Assembly: GCA_900128395.1 (NCBI GenBank)
Contig: LT649251.1
Location: 1 to 60,357, forward strand
From: Stramenopiles sp. TOSAG23-2
Taxonomy: Eukaryota; Sar
DNA: 60,357 bases
Reading direction: 5' to 3'
In this document: positions 53,125-60,357 of the stretch, in pieces
Numbering within the stretch: position 1 is the first letter of the stretch
How the letters are laid out: each line of letters begins with the position of its first letter
Notes under the pieces: model-generated
What the model was told of the DNA's origin: nothing
Databases searched by the model: none
The model's input: only the letters and a program-made list of their open reading frames with translations
Program-made: the position numbers and the translations under genes

Positions 53125-53541
53125 ATGAAGGAGATCATATTACAAGGAAAAGAATTACATAAGATCCTCAACGTCAACATGGGAAGGGTATTTCATCAAT
53201 ACATTACCGGGGAAAAAGCACGGAAAATGTACGTATGTAAACAATGTAAAGCGCATTTAACTTCATACGATGACATTATTAGTAAAGCATTTCAAGGACA
53301 ACATGGCAGGGCATATTTATTTGATTCCGCGATAAATGTGTATTGGGGTCCAAAAAATGAACGCGTATTGATGACAGGATTGCATAGTGTTTGCGATGTT
53401 TATTGCGTCCACTGTCATAGTCCAGTAGGTTGGTATTATATCGATGCATTTGAAGAGAGTCAGAAATATAAAGTTGGTCATTATGTATTAGAACATGTAT
53501 ATATGGATAAGATTAATTTTTATGAAAATGAGGATAAGTAA
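53125..53541 (+). CDS. Yippee-like zinc-binding protein
   Basis: The 138-residue protein has the Yippee fold signatures: YVCKQCKAHL with the first CxxC (C51 and C54), SKAFQGQHGRAYLFDSAINV, GLHSVCDVYC, and the second CxxC in CVHCHSPVGWYY. The C-terminal VGHYVLEHVYM follows the usual KYKEGKYILE pattern. YPEL proteins are about 120 residues and bind zinc; their function is generally unclear, with links to nuclear and spindle roles. The ATG at 53125 gives 18 residues before the core start MGRVFHQYITG. The Met at 53179 would start exactly at the usual family position, so the shorter start is possible. Confidence 0.93.
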   Translation: MKEIILQGKELHKILNVNMGRVFHQYITGEKARKMYVCKQCKAHLTSYDDIISKAFQGQHGRAYLFDSAINVYWGPKNERVLMTGLHSVCDVYCVHCHSPVGWYYIDAFEESQKYKVGHYVLEHVYMDKINFYENEDK

Positions 53542-53709
53542 AAAAATATATACTGAGATATATATTTATAATGTACATATTATTTGATTTGTAAATAAAA
53601 GAAATTTTGATATCTAGAGATATTATATAAAAATATACACACAACTGCTGAGAAAAATGCTCTAAAACATCTTTTACTAAACTCCTTCTCGCCCTTTTGC
53701 GACTCGAAA

Positions 53710-54897
53710 TTACTTTAAACGTTTATATATAAAGCATCTGCTATGTCCCCATGTCATTTTTACTAATACACTATCGATTTCTTTGAACAATAAATCCTTC
53801 TTTTGTTGCTCGTCTTCTTGTTGAAACAATTGACGTGTCAATGTAATAACTTTACCACCTATAGGTAAATTTTCAATAATACGTTCTTCGATTAATTTCA
53901 TTGTATTGGTACCATATGTAGCACTACCAACAAATACAATATTAGCTTGATTAGGCCATTTTGAATATCGTACATCGCCTATGATAAATCCAATCTCCGT
54001 TGAACCAAAATCATATCGTTCATGTGGATCAGAATTACGGAGCATTTGAAACCGCTTTTCACAACCTACTGCTACATGATGCAAAGGTTCCAAAATTTCA
54101 ATACCATATGAACTTTTTAACAAATGGCCATGCAAAATAGAGGCAGCAAGTACAGCACGTCCACAACCAGAACCTAAGTCTAAGAATTCATCATTTTGCT
54201 GTATATCGCATCTCTCTAGTATCGAGTTAAACGCGAAAAAATTGCTAGCCCCATATGCCATTTCTTTGTCAAGTCCATCCATATCAATTCCGTGATAATT
54301 TTTAATACGTTCCCGTCTTGCAACTAATGAAACTTTATTACACATATTTGTTCCAAAGGGAGCAAAGATGGATATCCATAATGACGATCCAACGTCCATA
54401 CCACGTTGTACAGCTAATAAATATAATTGTGTTTTCAATGTGTCATGATCGCCCGTCTGTGAGAAAAAACGTAACGCATCGCATAATGTAAATCCTAACG
54501 AAGTTGTTGCGGATACAATGTTACTATTATTATTTTCATTCTCTAGAATGGATGTTGGTGAAATTGTACGAGGTCCAACCCCGTATTTTCTGGATTGTTG
54601 ATGATCATATTCATGTTTTTCTTCCTCTTTGAACTCATAAATACTACGGCCTTTACCTAATCGCTCATCAATAAGCATTTCTTTCAATACTTGCCTTTCA
54701 AATGTCGGAAGGGTTGTAGAAATAGATAGCAATGCCGCTGATGGTGTTAACCGTGCCGCCGGTTGTTGTCTTAATTCTTGCACTTTTGGTATGGAAATAG
54801 GTACTGGTCTATTACCAGTATTCATCAAGCGTTGTTTATGGTAATTTGGGTTTTTGGAATACTTCCGTGGTGGTCGATGTGGTATGCTTACAGGCAT
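53710..54897 (-). CDS. DOT1-like class I SAM-dependent methyltransferase
   Basis: The 395-residue protein has a basic, Pro-rich N-terminus (about 1-110) and a class I methyltransferase domain (about 210-395). The SAM-binding motif I is FLDLGSGCGRAVLAASIL, followed by YGIEIL and a motif near FIIGDVRYSKWPNQANIVFV. The DLGSG.G..VL pattern followed by YG.E matches the DOT1-type catalytic fold better than common small-molecule methyltransferases. DOT1 methylates histone H3 Lys79 in the nucleosome core. The substrate here is not established, since this fold also occurs in other protein methyltransferases. It converges with the Yippee-like gene, 168 bp apart at the 3' ends. Confidence 0.7.
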   Translation of the reverse strand: MPVSIPHRPPRKYSKNPNYHKQRLMNTGNRPVPISIPKVQELRQQPAARLTPSAALLSISTTLPTFERQVLKEMLIDERLGKGRSIYEFKEEEKHEYDHQQSRKYGVGPRTISPTSILENENNNSNIVSATTSLGFTLCDALRFFSQTGDHDTLKTQLYLLAVQRGMDVGSSLWISIFAPFGTNMCNKVSLVARRERIKNYHGIDMDGLDKEMAYGASNFFAFNSILERCDIQQNDEFLDLGSGCGRAVLAASILHGHLLKSSYGIEILEPLHHVAVGCEKRFQMLRNSDPHERYDFGSTEIGFIIGDVRYSKWPNQANIVFVGSATYGTNTMKLIEERIIENLPIGGKVITLTRQLFQQEDEQQKKDLLFKEIDSVLVKMTWGHSRCFIYKRLK

Positions 54898-55920
54898 GTT
54901 TAGTAATAATATATAGAGAGAGAAAGGAATTTTGGTATATATATATATATATATTAGTGAAGTTATTGTTATTTGAAGTATCGCTTCTCCTATGGTGCTA
55001 TGTTGTATATATAGATTTATCTTTTTTTATATTTATGTTTTTTTTAATAATTTTTATTATTATTTTTTGCTTTTTTTAAATGAGTGTAAATTGGTAGGTG
55101 TGTTTTATCGTATACTAATATTATATTGCTTGTAGTTATGTTAAATGTAAATATTAGTTGTACTTAATAAAATCATCTCCCCGTCAAACTAGTACAATAA
55201 TTCTACCAAAAAAAAAAAAAACCAACATTTTTTTCAATTGCCGTTGTTCAAAGACAAAAAGGAGAAAGGGGAAAACTACCATTAAGAATAGTAATTATTT
55301 ATACTTAAAGTGAATATTAATTCCTATCATATTTAAGAATACTATAATCGTTACCATTATCAAAATAAAAACCCTATCAAAAAATAAAAATATAACGTCT
55401 TTCCAGGTTTTCATTTTTCAGCGGCCAGATTAGATAGAATGGACACAGCATTACGTCTTTCCAAGTTTTCATTTTTCAGCGGCCAGATTAGATAGAATGG
55501 ACACAGCATTACGTCTTTCCAAGTTTTCATTTTTCAGCGGCCAGATTAGATAGAATGGACACAGCATTACGTCTTTCCAGGTTTTCATTTTTCAGCGGCC
55601 AGATTAGATAGAATGGACACAGCATTACGTCTTTCCAAGTTTTCATTTTTCAGCGGCCAGATTAGATAGAATGGACACAGCATTACGTCTTTCCAGGTTT
55701 TCATTTTTCAGCGGCCAGATTATAGATAGAATGGACACAGCATTAAATAACACGAAGAACATAGACACAGGACAGGGAAGATTATTCGGTTTATAGCTGC
55801 ACTTCTTCGAATTTGGCTCATGTAAAAATGTATTATTATATATCACATGATACATGATATATGCACAAAGTATTACACTTCTACTATCATACATTTTCAT
55901 TGGTTATTATTACTAGCAAG
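54898..55920. other. Intergenic region with a 58-bp minisatellite
   Basis: About 1 kb upstream of the DOT1-like gene and downstream of the S1-domain gene. The first 490 bp are T/A-rich with no ORF of note. From about 55395 to 55745 it holds a 58-bp minisatellite, listed separately. Confidence 0.5.
55395..55745. repeat. 58-bp minisatellite, six copies
   Basis: Copies start at about 55395, 55453, 55511, 55569, 55627 and 55685. The unit contains ACGTCTTTCC(A/G)(G/A)GTTTTC, GCGGCCAGATTAGATAG and GAATGGACACAGCATT. Two variants (CCAGG and CCAAG) are mixed along the array. The sixth copy has a two-base insertion (GATTATAGATAG). It shares GGACACAGCAT with intergenic DNA near 16678. Confidence 0.93.
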
Positions 55921-58608
55921 TTATGCTCTTCTACCACCAGTAAACACTCCATTGATTTCTTTATACGTTTTCAATTGACCTTCTAAACTTATAATGGTTT
56001 TGTTAGCATCGTCAAGCTTTTTCTCTTTAGATTTACGATATAATTTTTCTTTCTCAAATTGCTCTCTCTTATGTTTCAATTTTTCAGCTAAATTATCATA
56101 ATTTGATTTAAGTTCTTCGTATTTTTGCAACTCTTCTCCCTGTCGCTCATTTTCCAGCTCAAGATCTTCCACTCGTAATCTATATGCTTTTATTTCTTGT
56201 AAATGTATTTCTCGTTCTGCAAACAAACTTTCAACTGTAATATTTTGATTTTGAAGTTTTTGGCTTTCTAACTCTACTTCTTGATCAAAAACACTCATTT
56301 CATTTCCAGGGTCGTATACATCATCTTGATTGTAGTCATATTCCATCATCATATTGTTAATATTGTTATTGTTGTTAAAACTGCCGTCCATGTTACCATA
56401 ACCATCAATCGGAATGTTATTGTTATTATTATTATTATTATTAATACTACTACTTTCATTCACCACTTTATTTACCATCTTCCCATCATCGCCTGCTATT
56501 ATTTTCTGTTTTTTTTGCTGTTCTTCTTCAGTGGAATTATTTTTATTATATTCATCAGACAATTTCCTTTTCTTATTGGTATTATTGTTGTTATCGTTAT
56601 TATTATTATTTACAACGTTTGTAGTAGTGGTGGTAGTAGTAGTTGCTGTAGTCAATAACGTGGTAGCATTGTTGTTACTACTGTTACTTCCACCATTGTG
56701 CTCTCCTTCATCACTTTTACATCGCCGGGCAGTAATTGGTTTCTCACGAAGTGGTTTATAATTATCTTTATTTTCTTTTACAATCATTGGTAATCGATTT
56801 ACATAATCTTTCCAGTTAGTATCATAAAGAATTTTTATTAACTTTAAAAAAATTAATGGTTTGCTCCCATTGTTTTCGAATATGATTTTTGAAATACCAA
56901 CTTGAACTACATCGCCACATACTAAATTTTGTATGTCGTTGAAATTATTAAGCTGGAGAGTTTTGGATATGTAACCATCTTTATTAAAACCAAGAAGAAT
57001 AAAAAAACCTGCCTTAACATTTTTTGCTACGATGCCAATATATGTAGTCTTCATAGATAAATGAATATATGAATGTTCTTGACCACATCTTAATCCAGAA
57101 CAGCTTTTTCTATCAATTGCAAAATCTGCACAGCATCTTTTTGATTTAAATGTGTAAAGATAAGGAAGTGGCGTTGTCTTACGTGGAGAAGGTTGTACAA
57201 TCATTGGTAATCGATGTTCATAAACTAACCAACTTTCATAAACTAATCCTTTCAACTTAAATTCAATCAATGGTTTCCTCCCATTTTTTTTCATATTTAC
57301 AATACCACAAACTTGAACATGAACTACCATACCTGGTTTTAACTGTTCCAAAACGCCATCCTGTAGATGGCATATAGGTATTGCACCGTCTTTAGTAAAA
57401 CCAAAATTAACGAAAACGTTCTTTCCTCTCACCATATCGACTATGCCAACATAAGTATCGTAATAATTTACGCGAATATCTGAATGTCTCCAACCACATT
57501 CACCAACATCTATAAATTCAGAACATTTTTGCTTTCCGTCAATTGCAAAATTTATACAACATTTCGTCGAAGAACGTTTATAAAGTGGCTTTTCTGGAAG
57601 TTTTGCTTTTGCTGATGAAATAGAAGAAGCAGCTACTGCTTTTATACGATCTAATATTTTCGCTTCTTCATATTCCGATGTTTCTAATGAACCAGTTGGT
57701 TTTGTACCACCTATGCGTAATAGTTGTTGTTGTTCTTGTTGTTGTGGTGGTGGTGGTTGTTGTTGTCGCTGTTGATATTGCATTTGCTGCTGCGGTTGCT
57801 GAGTTTCAGTTGATTGTTCTACTCCAGTTTGTTGATTCACGGCTCGGATAGAGAAATTATAATCAGGTTTACCATTTAAAAGATTTTGCTTAATTTCTAT
57901 AACTTTAACATATACTTTTTGATTTCGTTCCACCACTGCATGGACATCGCTTACAAAAGCATTTAATATATTCCGTTTTTTTACCAGTCCAAAATATCCT
58001 GCATGTCGTCCATCTAATTGCACAAAACATCCAAAATCCCTGATTGCGTTAATAAAACCATGGCATATTTCATTTTCTTCTGGTCTTTTCCCTAGAAGGT
58101 TTCCTTGCTGAACAGTTGGTTGATCGACTCCAGTTTGTTCATTCACAGCTGTCAAACCATCCATTGACGCATTTATAACTTTACTATTCTTACTACAAAT
58201 GTTTATGCTAATTTTCTGGCCTTTTTTTATATTCTTTTGGTAATATGGGGTCATCCTGTTCCTTCCCAGTATAATATTGGTTCTAATATTAGCTTGTTCT
58301 TCAAGACCTAATATGTGAAGGTGAGCTGCATCTACATGTTTTATTTTGAGTTGTTTAGAATATGTAATTTTTTTTACAATTGCATCATATGCACAGGTCC
58401 CTATAACAAGGTCATCTATTGCCATTGTCATTTTCTTTTTCTTTATAAATGCACCATCATTATTGCCCCCCCATCTCCTAGTACTCGCCCTATTCGTTGT
58501 ATGACCCCTCGTGCCAACAGCTGTTTCAGTATTACTTTCACCCCATCTTCTGGTATAGTCATTTGATGCAGAAAGTTCTTCTTGCTCACTCCAGCGTTGT
58601 CGTGGCAT
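55921..58608 (-). CDS. Multi-S1-domain RNA-binding-type protein with Cys/His knuckles and C-terminal coiled coil
   Basis: The 895-residue protein has an RNA-binding S1-type domain (about 181-255, CHGFINAIRDFGCFVQLDG). Two repeated modules follow. Each has a Cys/His knuckle (about 350-375: CCINFAIDGKQKC ... CGWRHS; and about 492-512: CCADFAIDRKSC ... CGQEHS) followed by an S1-like beta-barrel (about 386-452 and 522-590). A further S1-like region may exist near 63-150. Gln/Pro-rich and Asn/Thr-rich linkers separate parts. A basic KKRKLS (about 679-684) may be a nuclear signal, and a coiled coil (about 775-880) ends the protein. Nucleic-acid binding is inferred; no enzyme domain is seen. A DNA piece covering residues about 678-704 recurs at 59383-59464. 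Confidence 0.72.
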   Translation of the reverse strand: MPRQRWSEQEELSASNDYTRRWGESNTETAVGTRGHTTNRASTRRWGGNNDGAFIKKKKMTMAIDDLVIGTCAYDAIVKKITYSKQLKIKHVDAAHLHILGLEEQANIRTNIILGRNRMTPYYQKNIKKGQKISINICSKNSKVINASMDGLTAVNEQTGVDQPTVQQGNLLGKRPEENEICHGFINAIRDFGCFVQLDGRHAGYFGLVKKRNILNAFVSDVHAVVERNQKVYVKVIEIKQNLLNGKPDYNFSIRAVNQQTGVEQSTETQQPQQQMQYQQRQQQPPPPQQQEQQQLLRIGGTKPTGSLETSEYEEAKILDRIKAVAASSISSAKAKLPEKPLYKRSSTKCCINFAIDGKQKCSEFIDVGECGWRHSDIRVNYYDTYVGIVDMVRGKNVFVNFGFTKDGAIPICHLQDGVLEQLKPGMVVHVQVCGIVNMKKNGRKPLIEFKLKGLVYESWLVYEHRLPMIVQPSPRKTTPLPYLYTFKSKRCCADFAIDRKSCSGLRCGQEHSYIHLSMKTTYIGIVAKNVKAGFFILLGFNKDGYISKTLQLNNFNDIQNLVCGDVVQVGISKIIFENNGSKPLIFLKLIKILYDTNWKDYVNRLPMIVKENKDNYKPLREKPITARRCKSDEGEHNGGSNSSNNNATTLLTTATTTTTTTTNVVNNNNNDNNNNTNKKRKLSDEYNKNNSTEEEQQKKQKIIAGDDGKMVNKVVNESSSINNNNNNNNNIPIDGYGNMDGSFNNNNNINNMMMEYDYNQDDVYDPGNEMSVFDQEVELESQKLQNQNITVESLFAEREIHLQEIKAYRLRVEDLELENERQGEELQKYEELKSNYDNLAEKLKHKREQFEKEKLYRKSKEKKLDDANKTIISLEGQLKTYKEINGVFTGGRRA

Positions 58609-59626
58609 CTTCGTTTTCTTGCATAAAACAATAATAATTTGTTATTTGTTATCTAATAAATGAATGGAATTAAACAACAAAATCCTCCCAAGGTTATTTA
58701 TCTATTATTAAAAACAATAAAATGACTCTTTCTATGTATAGGCTTTATATTGTTTCTATCTCGTTCCATTTCTAATATTAAATATATAATAAAAAGATAT
58801 TATAAATTACCACCGTGTGCTACCGGTGGGTGTGGTATAGATTTAATATTTTACGGATCTTTTTATAGCATATTTCATGTGTGCCATAAAAATTGGAAAA
58901 TTAGAGAATACGATACTTTTTATCATGCTGCCTTAGGGCTAGATAAAAAAGAGGAAAAAATGAGATTTATCGTCCGATAAAATTGTTCTAAATTTTGGGA
59001 ATCTGAAAATATAAATATGGAAATCATGATTTTATATTTATAAGTTTTTATAACTATAATAATATAATAATAAGCTATTATATTTAATATTTTACGGATA
59101 TTTTTATAGTATATTTCATGTGTGCCATAAACTTTGGAAAATACGATATTTTGGCCTCAATGCTATTCCCATGCTAAGTATCGAAATTGACTCTGACACA
59201 ACAAAAAAGCAACTACTTGCAGAAGAAACAACAACATGAATTGACAAGAATAAAGTAGAAACAAACATTTATTACATTGCATCATATATATAACAGCGTA
59301 GATATTGACAACACGGTGTATTATTTTTACACAGTTGCAAAAATAAAAACATTTATACATTGCCATTACTACACGAAACATGAATAAGAAAAGGAAATTG
59401 TCTGATGAATATAATAAAAATAATTCCACTGAAGAAGAACAGCAAAAAAAACAGAAAATAATAGATATTGACAACACGGTGTATTATTTTTACACAGTTG
59501 CAAAAATAAAAACATTTATTACATTGCATCATATATATAACAACGTAGATATTGACAACACGGTGTATTGTTTTTACACAGTTGCAAAAATAAAAACAGA
59601 TATACATTGCCATTACTACACGAAAC
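58609..59626. repeat. Intergenic repeats with a copied gene fragment
   Basis: Two diverged copies of a segment containing TTTAATATTTTACGGAT, TTATAG and ATATTTCATGTGTGCCATAA lie at about 58840-58890 and 59090-59140. From about 59280 a tandem unit containing GATATTGACAACACGGTGTA and TTTTTACACAGTTGCAAAAA occurs three times, two of them ending CGAAACATGAATAA. The second such end is the start of the next gene. An 82-bp segment (59383-59464) between them matches the S1-domain gene. Confidence 0.8.
59383..59464 (+). pseudogene. 82-bp inverted copy of part of the S1-domain gene
   Basis: Positions 59383-59464 are the reverse complement of 56496-56577 within the S1-domain gene. In this location it reads NKKRKLSDEYNKNNSTEEE after an ATG. 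The ATG comes from the duplicated leader of the next gene (CGAAACATGAATAA). The left junction shares AATAA with both sources. Confidence 0.88.
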
Positions 59627-60357
59627 ATGAATAATTACCCTCATACCCCGGGGTCAATGATGAATGGTGGAAATAATAATAATAATAATAGTTCACGTTC
59701 TTCATCCAGACACACACCATACAACATGTACCAACAACCTGCGCAACTCTTACTCGTATGTAAATTGCCAAACAGCAACGCGATAAGCTGTATCGTGGAC
59801 CGTGACATGACTGTGGAAAATGCTATTATACGTATTAAATCACAAGCAAAAACGAATTTTAATGTTGGATTACCAAATGAAGACAAGATAAGCTTATCAA
59901 CTGTCTCAAGATTTGGTTATAGTATACCTCTTGGAAGTAACGAAAGAATTGGAAATTATTTTCCTAACTTTGATGGCGAAATATTTATTTCAACAACAAA
60001 CAAGAAAAGCAACAACAACAACAACAACAATCAAATAGCAAAGAGTAGTCCAAAAAAAAAGAAAAGAAAAGCTGATACGTTGAATAAACCAACATTAACA
60101 CCTTCCTCGTCTTCATCCTCATCTTCTTCCTCTAACGATGATAATAATAATAATCAGAAGAAAAAAAAGATCAGAAAAAAGAAAAAGAAAAAAGCGAAAA
60201 ATGATGCTAATGATGAAGATAATAGTAGTAGTAATAGTAATAATAATGAAGATGATGATGGTGATAATTCTGCAACGGCACAAGTAGCATCGATGCCAGC
60301 ATTACCAGTAGCAGCTAAAACAAAAGCAAAAAAAAAGAAAAAAGTTAAAGATCCAAA
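59627..60357 (+). CDS. Lys-rich protein with possible ubiquitin-like N-terminus, 3' end beyond window
   Basis: The frame from ATG 59627 is open to the window edge (243 codons plus two bases), so the gene is truncated here. After an Asn-rich start, residues about 38-125 read QLLLVCKLPNSNAISCIVD, MTVENAIIRIKSQAK and GEIFISTT. This order of two strands, a helix and later strands could be a ubiquitin-like or PB1-type beta-grasp fold, but this is tentative. The rest is low-complexity: Lys-rich basic runs (KKKKRK, IRKKKKKKAK), Ser and Asn/Asp tracts, typical of nuclear or nucleolar proteins. Its leader and ATG context are duplicated about 245 bp upstream. I cannot assign a function. Confidence 0.7.
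   Translation, partial: MNNYPHTPGSMMNGGNNNNNNSSRSSSRHTPYNMYQQPAQLLLVCKLPNSNAISCIVDRDMTVENAIIRIKSQAKTNFNVGLPNEDKISLSTVSRFGYSIPLGSNERIGNYFPNFDGEIFISTTNKKSNNNNNNNQIAKSSPKKKKRKADTLNKPTLTPSSSSSSSSSSNDDNNNNQKKKKIRKKKKKKAKNDANDEDNSSSNSNNNEDDDGDNSATAQVASMPALPVAAKTKAKKKKKVKDP

Noticed and set aside
58750-58980. Short ORF with CATGGCGID and HVCHKNWKIREYDTFYHAALGL
   Set aside because: It has no in-frame ATG at its start (TTG only), and part of it recurs in degraded form at about 59090. It could be a remnant or an exon of an unseen gene, but I cannot support it as a gene.
1-60357. tRNA, rRNA or snRNA genes
   Set aside because: I looked for tRNA B-box-like and cloverleaf patterns and found none I could support by eye. 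A tRNAscan-SE or Infernal run would settle this.
1-60357. Autonomous transposon or viral genes
   Set aside because: No reverse transcriptase, integrase, transposase or capsid motif was seen in any frame; the mobile-looking elements are all non-coding.

Overview
This window is nuclear DNA from an AT-rich, gene-dense, intron-poor eukaryotic microbe. The sequence shows long uninterrupted ORFs on both strands and short GT-AG introns. It also shows Asn and Asp/Lys homopolymer tracts in many proteins, and intergenic DNA full of (AT)n runs and short repeats. The gene set is nuclear: eS28, RRP12, PUS7, CK2 alpha, a Csm1-like and a HOOK-like protein. Several families point to a SAR-type protist, perhaps a stramenopile: a CDPK, a PH-domain CDPK-like kinase, a class C (GABA-B-like) GPCR, an LRR membrane protein ending in a Notch-type LNR module, and a SPRY/TPR protein of the kinesin-light-chain kind. 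That placement is inference from domain content only. The standard genetic code fits.

Layout. 0.4-9.4 kb: PUS7-like pseudouridine synthase (-), monopolin Csm1-like protein (+), PH-domain kinase (+) and a classical four-EF-hand CDPK (-), the two kinases convergent. 9.4-11.3 kb: a repeat-rich gap with a foldback element. 11.3-16.3 kb: a secreted coiled-coil protein (+) converging on a multi-pass LRR-LNR protein (-). 16.3-24.4 kb: small spliced genes among repeats (eS28, an NTF2-like protein, and CK2 alpha carrying a one-base frameshift). 24.4-29.2 kb: a HOOK-like coiled-coil protein, long tandem repeats, and a four-exon gene for a 134-residue protein of unknown function. 29.7-34.7 kb: a large SPRY / TIR-like / TPR / KOW-like gene, now disrupted by two frameshifting tandem duplications, an inversion, an inverted copy and in-frame TGA codons. 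35.8-44.6 kb: short-chain dehydrogenase (+), WDR89-like WD40 protein (-), RRP12 (+). 45.4-52.6 kb: two paralogous Cys-rich secreted or membrane-anchored proteins (-) and a degenerate third fragment, flanking a class C GPCR (+). 53.1-60.4 kb: Yippee-like protein (+), DOT1-like methyltransferase (-), an S1-domain protein with Cys/His knuckles (-), and the start of a Lys-rich protein cut by the window edge.

Together the genes cover ribosome biogenesis (RRP12, eS28, PUS7), signalling (CDPKs, CK2, GPCR), chromosome and transport machinery (Csm1-like, HOOK-like) and probable surface or secreted proteins. They are neighbours rather than an operon-like unit.

The most unusual signals are these: (i) seven places with near-exact tandem duplications of about 98-137 bp, two of which break an ORF that would otherwise be continuous; (ii) Cys-rich paralogs that share no intron position; (iii) an 82-bp piece of one gene copied next to a duplicated start codon of its neighbour; (iv) a CTAAC branch-point motif and GTAAG donor in all ten introns I could place; (v) several foldback (MITE-like) elements and a dispersed repeat family. 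Some of the exact duplications could be assembly artefacts.
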